Shown in pieces: positions 1 to 6,268 of a DNA stretch of 8,819 bases. How positions within the stretch are numbered: the stretch's first letter is position 1; each line of letters starts with the position of its first letter. Position numbers and translations under genes: made by a program. This stretch comes from Chloroflexota bacterium (GTDB lineage: Bacteria > Chloroflexota > Dormibacteria > CF-121). A model generated the notes under the pieces. It saw only the letters and a list, made by a program, of their open reading frames with translations, did no database searches and had not been told where the DNA came from. The stretch lies in the NCBI GenBank assembly GCA_005881235.1, contig VBEQ01000211.1, positions 1 to 8,819 on the forward strand. The letters are read 5' to 3'.

Positions 1-1
1 C

Positions 2-484
2 TGCCCCGTGCGCAAGCTCGGCGCTCCCGGCAATCCCGAGCTCGCGGTTGGTGCCGTCGACGACGATGCGGTGGTCGTCTTCGATCAACGGCTCAGCCAG
101 CAACTCGGCCTGACCGAGGACGACATCGTGCACGCGGCGGCGCGGCAGCGCGATGAGTTGCGCGCCTGGCTGGCGGCGCTGGGCGCGGGGGCCATGCCGC
201 CGCTCGAGGACCGAACCGTGATCCTGACTGATGACGGCGTTGCGACGGGGTACACCGCGCAGGCGGGTATTCAAACGGTGCGCCGGCGTGGCGCCAAACA
301 TGTCGTGCTGGCGGTCCCCGTCGCGCCACTCGACACGGCCGGGTGGCTGCGGCCACAGGTCGATGAATTCGTCTGCCTCGCCACTCCGGAGCCGTTCTAC
401 GCGGTCGGGAACTTCTTCGAGGAATGGCCACAGGTTACCGACGACGAGGTTAGAGCACTGCTGCTGGCCGGTAACACGTTGTAG
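2..484 (+). CDS. Phosphoribosyltransferase, COG1926 type (5' end outside window)
   Basis: Probable type I phosphoribosyltransferase domain protein, cut by the left edge of the window. The reading frame is open to the first base, and the GTG at 8 encodes the internal valine of a VRKLGAPGNPELAVGAV block rather than a start. That block is typical of the predicted phosphoribosyltransferases of COG1926. The PRPP-binding loop follows at about 218-256 (VILTDDGVATGYT, with the paired Asp residues), then a strand VVLAVPVAP and the family-typical C-terminal run TPEPFYAVGNFFEEW. Family members keep the PRTase fold; their physiological substrate is largely undetermined, so none is assigned. The residue after the loop TG is Tyr, where I would expect a small residue (GAT). 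The stop is TAG at 482-484. The next gene starts 50 nt downstream on the same strand. The family call is firm; the reaction is unknown. Confidence 0.85.
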   Translation, partial: CPVRKLGAPGNPELAVGAVDDDAVVVFDQRLSQQLGLTEDDIVHAAARQRDELRAWLAALGAGAMPPLEDRTVILTDDGVATGYTAQAGIQTVRRRGAKHVVLAVPVAPLDTAGWLRPQVDEFVCLATPEPFYAVGNFFEEWPQVTDDEVRALLLAGNTL

Positions 485-534
485 CGGAGGTTTTACACAG
501 GCAAGGACTTTGTCCCCTCGCCGGTTACAGCGGT

Positions 535-1902
535 GTGAAGCTCTTCGCCAAGGGCAAAGGGCAGCCGGACGCCCAGGCCAAGGCGCCGGCCTATAGCCCG
601 ATCGATCGTGTCGGGCTACTCGGGCTGCTCGACCAGGTTGTCAACAGCGGCCAGTCTGGCGTGCTCGAGCTCAGAGAGCCCCGCGGCGAGTGGGTCTACG
701 CCTTCCAGGGCGGTGCGCTGACGCACGCCGCCGGCGGCCGTGTCCGGGGGGCGCGTCAGGCCTTCGATCTCCTCTGGGAATTCCAGAGCGGCCAGTTCAC
801 GTTCACCCCAGGCGTCAACCCCAGCCTCGCCGGCAACCTCTACATCGACAAAGCCCGGCTGCTGGACCTGCTGCGACGCAGTCAGGCGGTCCTCCAGGGC
901 CCTTCGGCTCCCTATATCCCTCCGGATCAGCAGCGGCCGATCGCTCCCGTCCAGCGCACGTACTCGCCGCCGGTCCCCGGCCAGGCGCCGGCGTGGCAGC
1001 CGGGGCCACCGCCGGGCCCATATGCGCCTCCGCAGGGCTGGCCCCCGGCGGGGCAGCCTGGCATGCCTCCGGCGCCCGCGTGGGGGGCTGGCTACCCGCA
1101 GCAACCCGGCTATCCCCCCGCCCCATATCAGCAGGGTGCGCCATACCCGGGCCCGCAACCCCAGGGGCAGCCCTACCCGCCACCGGCGTATCCCGGGCAG
1201 CCGCAGCCCGGCTACCCGGCATACCCGCCGCAGCCGCCGATGCCCCAACAGGGGATGCCGCCACAGGGCATGCCGCCGCAAATGATGCCGCCCACCGCCG
1301 CACCCCAGCCGCCGGTCGCGCCCCCGGCGCCACCCCGGCCGTTACCGAGCTTTTCCGTGCCGCCCATGGCGATTCCGAAGAAACGCCAGGCGATCCCCGC
1401 GTACCAGCCGCCGGCGGCCGTGCCCATGCCGGCGCCGGCCGCGCCCGAGCCCCCCAGGGCAGCCCCCAAGGACGACCTCGCGTCACTGCGTGCGAGCCTG
1501 GTCGCCCAGGCGCCCCCCGGCCGCCCCGCCCCAAGCGCTCCCGTGTGGGGCGTTCGCACCGGAGATGGCAGCGTTGCCCCGCCGCCGGCCGCCGCCGGCC
1601 CCAAAGGCAAGGGCAAGGGCAAGGAGAAGGCCCCGAAAACGAAGCGCGATTCGAAGCTCGGCGCGGCGATCAGGGTGCGACTGATCACGTTCCTGCTCTG
1701 GGCCTGTGAGCGGAAGTACTCGCCGGACGATCACTGGACGCTGAAGGACGCGTTCGAGGTCTCGACGATGGAACTTCGCGATCAGTTCATCGGCGCCTTT
1801 TCGGAGTCGTTCAAAGCCTCGCGGCAAAAGGGGAGCGCCGAGGACGACGACATGGATGACATGGCCGCAGGTCGGATGCGCGGGCGGGGCCGCCGGCACT
1901 AG
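535..1902 (+). CDS. DUF4388/PATAN-like domain protein with long proline-rich linker and unknown C-terminal region
   Basis: A 455-residue protein in three parts. Residues about 22-115 resemble the DUF4388/PATAN-like domain: a helix LLGLLDQVVNSGQ, then SGVLELRE, a strand with WVYAFQGGALTHA, and a helix plus FTFTPG close. These domains occur in bacterial signalling and gliding proteins and are thought to mediate protein contacts. Residues about 124-350 are almost wholly Pro, Gln, Gly, Tyr and Ala, including a QGMPP repeat at 239-253, and should be disordered. A Lys/Gly stretch (357-371) leads into a short, probably helical region (372-430) with LITFLLWACERKYSPDDHW, which I do not recognise. An acidic patch (EDDDMDD, 436-442) and an Arg/Gly tail end the protein. 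No signal peptide is visible, so it is probably cytoplasmic. GTG 535 is the first usual start after an in-frame stop at 472; no Shine-Dalgarno sequence lies at the right distance. The function is unknown; a scaffold or signalling adaptor is an inference. Confidence 0.8.
   Translation: MKLFAKGKGQPDAQAKAPAYSPIDRVGLLGLLDQVVNSGQSGVLELREPRGEWVYAFQGGALTHAAGGRVRGARQAFDLLWEFQSGQFTFTPGVNPSLAGNLYIDKARLLDLLRRSQAVLQGPSAPYIPPDQQRPIAPVQRTYSPPVPGQAPAWQPGPPPGPYAPPQGWPPAGQPGMPPAPAWGAGYPQQPGYPPAPYQQGAPYPGPQPQGQPYPPPAYPGQPQPGYPAYPPQPPMPQQGMPPQGMPPQMMPPTAAPQPPVAPPAPPRPLPSFSVPPMAIPKKRQAIPAYQPPAAVPMPAPAAPEPPRAAPKDDLASLRASLVAQAPPGRPAPSAPVWGVRTGDGSVAPPPAAAGPKGKGKGKEKAPKTKRDSKLGAAIRVRLITFLLWACERKYSPDDHWTLKDAFEVSTMELRDQFIGAFSESFKASRQKGSAEDDDMDDMAAGRMRGRGRRH
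904..1584 (+). other. Region encoding the proline-rich low-complexity linker
   Basis: About 227 codons dominated by Pro with Gln, Gly, Tyr and Ala. CCG, CCC and CCA codons are mixed, so the DNA is not a simple microsatellite even though the protein is low-complexity. The composition explains the several long open frames on both strands here. The tract is expected to be unstructured and extended, possibly with polyproline II character, separating the N-terminal domain from the C-terminal region. Confidence 0.85.
1249..1293 (+). repeat. 15-bp tandem repeat encoding QGMPP
   Basis: Three consecutive 15-bp units at 1249-1263, 1264-1278 and 1279-1293 encode QGMPP, QGMPP and QMMPP. The first two units differ at two wobble positions (ggg/ggc and cca/ccg) and the third is more diverged. 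This looks like an old local duplication within the coding region of the linker. Confidence 0.75.
1581..1623 (+). repeat. Short perfect tandem repeats at the Ala/Pro-to-Lys/Gly junction
   Basis: Two perfect tandem copies of the decamer GCCGCCGGCC occupy 1581-1600. Three perfect copies of the hexamer GGCAAG follow at 1606-1623, then a variant GAGAAG. The hexamer adds Lys-Gly pairs in frame, so copy-number slippage would change the length of the basic stretch without a frameshift. The decamer is not a multiple of three, so a copy change there would break the frame. Confidence 0.8.
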
Positions 1903-1919
1903 TCACCACTGCGCACGAG

Positions 1920-1957
1920 AACTGACTGCGCTGGCTCGCGGGTAAACTTGCGGGGTA
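1920..1957 (+). promoter_or_regulatory. Likely promoter of pcrA with leaderless or very short leader
   Basis: A good -10 hexamer, TAAACT, lies at 1943-1948, only 9 nt before the TTG start at 1958. A transcription start about 7 nt past the hexamer would fall at 1955-1958, leaving almost no leader. A weak -35 candidate (AACTGACT, 1920-1927) is at about the right distance. GGGG at 1952-1955 is too close to the start to be a usable Shine-Dalgarno sequence. The -10 match is read directly; leaderless initiation is inferred. Confidence 0.5.
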
Positions 1958-4162
1958 TTGACTCTGTCTTCCTCGCCTGCCGCGGAGCGGGCGATCGATC
2001 TCCTCGCCGGACTGAACCCTCCGCAGCGAGCGGCGGTGACCGCGGACGATGGGCCACTGCTGATCTTTGCCGGCGCCGGCAGTGGCAAGACGCGCGTGCT
2101 CACGCTCCGCATCGCCTGGCTGATCCAGCAGGGTCGCGCCGAGCCGGGCGAGATCCTCGCCGTCACCTTTACCAATAAGGCCGCGCGCGAGATGCGCAGC
2201 CGGGTGGAGAATCTCCTGAACCTGGCCGCGGGCGCGATCTGGATGGGGACGTTTCATGCGATCGGGGTTCGCATTCTGCGGCGTGACGGGAGCGCCGATG
2301 GAATCGATCGCCATTTCGTCATCTACGACGAGGCGGATCGGCTGTCGGTGGTCAAGCGCGTCATGAACGAGATGCGCCTCGATGAGAAGCGATACCCGCC
2401 GGGCGGGATGGTCGCCTTGATCTCGCGCGCCAAAGACGAGGTCATCAATGGTGAAGACCAGCTGAAGGCGGCCGGCACCCACAACGAGGAGCTGGCGGCG
2501 CGCATCCGGCTTCGCTACGACGGCTTCCTGGAGCAGAACAACGCGCTCGACTTCGACGATCTCCTGATGCGGACGGTCTGGCTGTTCGATCGCCACCCGG
2601 AGGTGCTCGAGAAATACCAGAAACGCTTCAAGTACATCATGGTCGATGAGTATCAGGACACCAACCGGGCGCAGTACCTGATGGTCCGCCACCTGGCCAG
2701 CAAGCTTCGGAATCTCGCTGTGGTGGGCGACGATGATCAGTCGATCTATGCGTTTCGCGGCGCGGATGTGCGAAACATCCTCTCTTTCGAGAAGGACTAT
2801 CCCGATGCGCAGATCGTCAAGCTCGAACAGAATTACCGGTCGACCCAGATGATCCTCGACGCCGCCTACCACGTCATCAAGGCCAATCCCAATCGGGCCG
2901 CCAAGCGGCTGTGGACCGAGCGAGGGGGCGGGTCCAAGCTCGTGGTGGCGCAGACCTACGACGAGCAGGAGGAGGCTCAGGCGGTTGCGCGCGAGGCGCT
3001 GCGCCTGGTGGCAGAAGGCGACTACCGCCTTGGTGACATCGCCGTGCTCTACCGTACCAACGCCCAATCGCGCGCGCTGGAAGAAGTCCTCCTGCGGCGC
3101 GGTGTGCCGTACCGCCTGATCGGCGGCTTGCGCTTCTACGAGCGGCGCGAGGTCAAGGATATGATGGCCTACCTGCGCCTGATCGCCAACCCGCAGGAGA
3201 CCCTGAGCTTCTCGCGGATCATCAACGTTCCGCGCCGAAAGCTCGGCGAGAAATCACTTGCGCAGCTTGGCTACTGGGCCGACGCCCATGGCACGACGGC
3301 ATGGGATGCGCTGACGCGTCTCGACGAGATGCTGGAGCTGGCCCCGGCCGCCCGTGGCGCCCTGGCGGACTTTCGCGACCTCATCGGCGAGGTTCGCGCG
3401 GCTTCCCAGGAGCGCCGGCTCGTCGAGACCATCGACCTTCTGCTGCTGCGGACGGGGTACGAGCGGTATGTCAAAGAGACGGGAACCGATGGTGAGGAGC
3501 GCTGGGCCAACGTCCTCGAGTTGCGAGGGCTGGCCTCGGAGTACGACGGGCTTCCGCCCGGCGAGGGATTGCAGGCATTCCTCGAGGAGACGGCGCTGAT
3601 GAGCGACGTCGACACCATGGACGAGCGCGCGCAGGGCCTGACCCTGATCACGCTTCACATGGTCAAAGGCCTCGAGTTTCCAGTGGTCTTCATGCTGGGG
3701 ATGGAGGAAGGCCTCTTCCCACACAGCCGGAGCCTCGACTCACCCGAGGAACTCGAAGAAGAGCGGCGCCTCGCGTATGTCGGCATGACCCGGGCGAAGG
3801 ATCGGCTCTACCTGTTTCACGCGTTCCGGCGACACTTGTTCGGGAGCGCCAATTTGAACCTGCCGTCGCGCTTTCTTAAAGACATTCCCCCGGCTCTCGT
3901 CGACGGATCGGCGGGAATCCCGCAGGGCGTTCCCGATGCCGGCATGGCGCCGGCGCGAGTGGTCGAGGCCGCACGTCCGGCGGTTCCGGTCGAGCTGGTG
4001 CAGCGGTACCAACCGGGTGACCACGTCGAGCACCGGTCCTGGGGCCGCGGTAGCGTGCTGAAGAGCACAATGACTCGAACCGACGAGGAGATCATCGTGA
4101 AATTCGACCGGGTCGGGATGAAGATCCTCGCCGTCAGCCTGGCGCCGATCGTCAAGGTGTGA
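1958..4162 (+). CDS. pcrA: ATP-dependent DNA helicase PcrA/UvrD (superfamily 1A)
   Basis: A 3'-5' SF1A helicase of 734 residues, normal length for PcrA/UvrD, acting in nucleotide-excision and mismatch repair, replication restart and removal of stalled complexes. All core motifs are visible: Q motif LNPPQRAAV (19-27), Walker A GAGSGKT (39-45), motif Ia FTNKAAREM (71-79), Walker B VDEYQDT (229-235), motif III GDDDQSIYAFRGA (257-269), motif IV LEQNYRS (289-295), motif V TLHMVKGLEFPVVF (565-578) and motif VI with YVGMTRAKDRLYL (607-619). A Pro/Ala linker follows, then a Tudor-like C-terminal domain (about 684-734, GDHVEHRSWGRGSVL...APIVKV), which in PcrA/UvrD binds RNA polymerase. TTG at 1958 is chosen because it places a normal short N-terminus before the Q motif and follows a -10 element. 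The stop overlaps the ligA start by 4 nt. Assignment is firm; the PcrA/UvrD distinction is nominal. Confidence 0.95.
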   Translation: MTLSSSPAAERAIDLLAGLNPPQRAAVTADDGPLLIFAGAGSGKTRVLTLRIAWLIQQGRAEPGEILAVTFTNKAAREMRSRVENLLNLAAGAIWMGTFHAIGVRILRRDGSADGIDRHFVIYDEADRLSVVKRVMNEMRLDEKRYPPGGMVALISRAKDEVINGEDQLKAAGTHNEELAARIRLRYDGFLEQNNALDFDDLLMRTVWLFDRHPEVLEKYQKRFKYIMVDEYQDTNRAQYLMVRHLASKLRNLAVVGDDDQSIYAFRGADVRNILSFEKDYPDAQIVKLEQNYRSTQMILDAAYHVIKANPNRAAKRLWTERGGGSKLVVAQTYDEQEEAQAVAREALRLVAEGDYRLGDIAVLYRTNAQSRALEEVLLRRGVPYRLIGGLRFYERREVKDMMAYLRLIANPQETLSFSRIINVPRRKLGEKSLAQLGYWADAHGTTAWDALTRLDEMLELAPAARGALADFRDLIGEVRAASQERRLVETIDLLLLRTGYERYVKETGTDGEERWANVLELRGLASEYDGLPPGEGLQAFLEETALMSDVDTMDERAQGLTLITLHMVKGLEFPVVFMLGMEEGLFPHSRSLDSPEELEEERRLAYVGMTRAKDRLYLFHAFRRHLFGSANLNLPSRFLKDIPPALVDGSAGIPQGVPDAGMAPARVVEAARPAVPVELVQRYQPGDHVEHRSWGRGSVLKSTMTRTDEEIIVKFDRVGMKILAVSLAPIVKV

Positions 4163-6183
4163 ACACCGCCCTCAAACCGGACCAGAAAGCACAGGCTCGG
4201 GTTCTCGAGCTGCGCAGCCTGATCGACCGCGCGAACCGGCAGTACTACGAGCTCGACCAGCCGGAGATCACGGACGCCGAGTACGACGCCCTGTTCCGCG
4301 AGCTCGTCGACCTGGAGACGCAGTATCCCGAGCTGATCACGCCCGACTCGCCGACCCAACGAGTCGGAGGACCGCCGTCCGACGCTTTTGCGAAGGTAAC
4401 CCATCGGACGCCGATGCTGAGCCTCGGCAATGCCTTCGACCGCGATGAGGTGCGGGAGTTCGACAAGCGCGTTCGGCGAGCGGTCGGCGACGTCAAGGTC
4501 GAGTACGTGACCGAGCTGAAGATCGACGGCCTCGCGATGAGCCTGCTGTACGAGGACGGCCGCTACAAGATCGGGGCGACCCGTGGCGACGGCTACGTCG
4601 GCGAAGACGTGACGGCGAACGTCAAGACGATTTCCAGCGTCCCCTTGTCGGTGACGGTGCCGCCGGAGTTTCCAAGAGCCTTCGAGGTTCGCGGTGAGGT
4701 CTACATGCCGAAGCGCAGCTTTCAGCGCCTCAACGCCGAGCTGGCCGCGGAAGGCAAGCCGCTCTTCGCCAATCCGCGCAACGCTGCCGCGGGAGCGGTC
4801 CGGCAGCTCGATCCCCGGATCACCGCCCGCCGCCGCCTCGACACCTTCATTTATGCCCTGGATCCGCCGGGCGGGGCCAGAAGTCAGGAGCAGATCCTCA
4901 ACCGGCTCGCCGAGATGGGCTTTCACGTCAACACGAACCGTCGCACCCACCCCGACATCGATGCCGTCATCGGCTTCCTCGACGTGTGGCAGGAAAAACG
5001 ACACGAGCTCGACTATGGGATCGACGGGATCGTCATCAAGGTCAACGACCTCGGGCAGCAAGCGGAGCTCGGCTTCGTGTCCCGCAGCCCGCGCTGGGCC
5101 CTCGCCTTCAAGTTCCCGCCGGAACAGGCCGAGACGATCGTGGACGACATCAAGGTCTACGTCGGGCGGACGGGGGCCATCACCCCGGTCGCCTGGCTCA
5201 CACCCGTGCAAATTGGGGGGACGACGGTCAGCCGGGCAACCCTGCACAACGAGGACGAGGTCGCGCGGAAAGACGTGCGGCCCGGCGACCACGTCATCAT
5301 CCAGCGCGCCGGCGACGTCATTCCCGAAGTCGTGCGCGTGCTGACGGAGAAACGATCGCCGTCGAGCCGGCCGTGGCACATGCCCAAGAAATGTCCCGAG
5401 TGTGGGACGGACTTGGTACGGGAGCCGGGCGAGGCCGCGACCCGCTGCATCAATCCAACCTGTCCGGCCCAGGTGCTCGAACATTTTCGACACTTCGTCG
5501 GCTCACTCGACATCGAGGGCCTGGGGTACGCGACCCTTCAGCAGCTGATCGACCGCAAGCTGGTCACGGACCCGGCGGACCTCTATCACCTGACAAAGGA
5601 ACAGCTGCTGACCCTCGACGGCTTTGCTGATAGATCGGCGCAGAACCTGGTCGATCGAATCGCCGCCAGCAAGTCGACGACCTTCCTGCGGTTTCTTTCT
5701 GCGCTCGCCATCAACCATGTCGGCTGGACGATGGCTGGCCTGCTGGCCGATCATTTTGGCACCATCGACCGGCTGGAAGCCGCCGGTGTCGACGACCTCT
5801 TGGCCATCGGCGGCGTGGGCCCGACGGTGGCGGAGGACGTCCACGAGTATTTCCAGCGGCCGGAGTCCCGCCGCCTGATCGGGCGTCTGCTCGAGGCCGG
5901 GATCGAGATCAAGCAACCCGAGCGCCGCGAGGGCCCCTTGAGCGGCAAAACGTTGGTGCTGACGGGCACGTTGAGCTCCTTGACTCGGGGAGAAGCCGAG
6001 GAACGGATCAAGGCCCTCGGCGGTGCCGTCGGCTCCGGTGTTTCAAAGAAGACGGATTACCTGGTCGTAGGGACGGATCCCGGCTCGAAGCTCGAGAAGG
6101 CCCAGCGCCTCAAGATCCCCATCCTCGACGAGGCGGCCTTCCTGGCCCTGCTCAAGGATGACGGCATGAAAGCGAGCATATAA
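4159..6183 (+). CDS. ligA: NAD-dependent DNA ligase LigA
   Basis: Seals 3'-OH/5'-phosphate nicks during replication and repair, using NAD+ to form an enzyme-AMP intermediate. The 674 residues match the usual LigA length, with all domains in order: Ia with NRQYYELDQPEITDAEYDAL (26-45) for NMN/NAD contact; adenylation domain with catalytic Lys121 in ELKIDG and downstream ATRGDGYVGEDVT, EVRGEVYMP, NPRNAAAGAVRQLD and DGIVIKV; OB fold with VGRTGAITPVAWLTPV (335-350); zinc finger with Cys412, Cys415, Cys430 and Cys435; helix-hairpin-helix region (about 450-583); and BRCT domain (593-665). Some usually well-kept HhH positions differ: LAINHVGW where LGIRHVGE-like sequence is common. GTG 4159 overlaps the helicase stop (GTGA, 4159-4162) and has no separate ribosome-binding site, so translational coupling is likely. 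It should be an active, essential housekeeping ligase. Confidence 0.97.
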   Translation: MNTALKPDQKAQARVLELRSLIDRANRQYYELDQPEITDAEYDALFRELVDLETQYPELITPDSPTQRVGGPPSDAFAKVTHRTPMLSLGNAFDRDEVREFDKRVRRAVGDVKVEYVTELKIDGLAMSLLYEDGRYKIGATRGDGYVGEDVTANVKTISSVPLSVTVPPEFPRAFEVRGEVYMPKRSFQRLNAELAAEGKPLFANPRNAAAGAVRQLDPRITARRRLDTFIYALDPPGGARSQEQILNRLAEMGFHVNTNRRTHPDIDAVIGFLDVWQEKRHELDYGIDGIVIKVNDLGQQAELGFVSRSPRWALAFKFPPEQAETIVDDIKVYVGRTGAITPVAWLTPVQIGGTTVSRATLHNEDEVARKDVRPGDHVIIQRAGDVIPEVVRVLTEKRSPSSRPWHMPKKCPECGTDLVREPGEAATRCINPTCPAQVLEHFRHFVGSLDIEGLGYATLQQLIDRKLVTDPADLYHLTKEQLLTLDGFADRSAQNLVDRIAASKSTTFLRFLSALAINHVGWTMAGLLADHFGTIDRLEAAGVDDLLAIGGVGPTVAEDVHEYFQRPESRRLIGRLLEAGIEIKQPERREGPLSGKTLVLTGTLSSLTRGEAEERIKALGGAVGSGVSKKTDYLVVGTDPGSKLEKAQRLKIPILDEAAFLALLKDDGMKASI

Positions 6184-6268
6184 CGCTTAGTGAACGCTAT
6201 AAGAATTTGTAACGACTCGTGACAGGTCCTTAACCTTTCTTTCGGGGCGCGCCACGCATATTGCGCGT
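6184..6268 (+). promoter_or_regulatory. Intergenic regulatory region upstream of the sensor cyclase, with phased repeats and a -10-like element
   Basis: An 85-nt spacer whose left part (to about 6240) is clearly richer in A and T than the flanking genes. It starts just after the ligA stop, which itself supplies part of the first repeat. The direct repeat AACGCT occurs at 6182-6187 and 6193-6198, 11 bp apart. T(A/G)AC or GAAC cores begin at 6181, 6192, 6210, 6220 and 6231, mostly 10-11 bp apart, as in sites for OmpR/PhoB-type regulators. CATATT at 6257-6262 is a -10-like hexamer placed so that transcription would begin at the ATG at 6269; no clear -35 is seen. CGCA-TAT-TGCG (6255-6265) is a small inverted repeat over the -10. 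No terminator with a T-run is seen for ligA. The repeats are read directly; their role is inferred. Confidence 0.4.

Noticed and set aside
434..475. Inverted repeat GTTACCG / CGGTAAC near the end of the phosphoribosyltransferase gene
   Set aside because: Arms are only 7 bp with a 28-nt loop, there is no T-run and the repeat is inside coding sequence, so it is not a terminator.
486..490. GGAGG Shine-Dalgarno-like sequence after the phosphoribosyltransferase stop
   Set aside because: No ATG, GTG or TTG lies within 15 nt downstream, and the GTG start of the next gene is 44 nt away, so it cannot act as its ribosome-binding site in the usual way.
505..515. Small inverted repeat GGAC-TTT-GTCC in the gap before the DUF4388-type gene
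   Set aside because: Four-base arms with a three-base loop are too short to call an operator or terminator without conservation data.
690..1709. Alternative plus-strand frame (339 codons) inside the DUF4388-type gene
   Set aside because: It is an Arg/Ala/Gly-rich shadow caused by the proline-rich codons in the true frame, with no domain or plausible start context.
1908..1931. Direct repeat ACTGCGC 17 bp apart upstream of pcrA
   Set aside because: Seven-base GC-rich repeats are frequent by chance, and nothing else supports an operator.
1811..3067. Minus-strand open frame (418 codons) opposite the pcrA N-terminal half
   Set aside because: It crosses the pcrA promoter and the end of the previous gene, and gives His/Leu/Val-rich sequence typical of antisense frames in GC-rich genes.
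3817..5493. Long minus-strand open frame (558 codons) opposite pcrA and ligA
   Set aside because: It lies opposite two genes with complete, unmistakable motifs, and its translation shows no recognisable family. Antisense open frames of this size are expected in GC-rich coding DNA.
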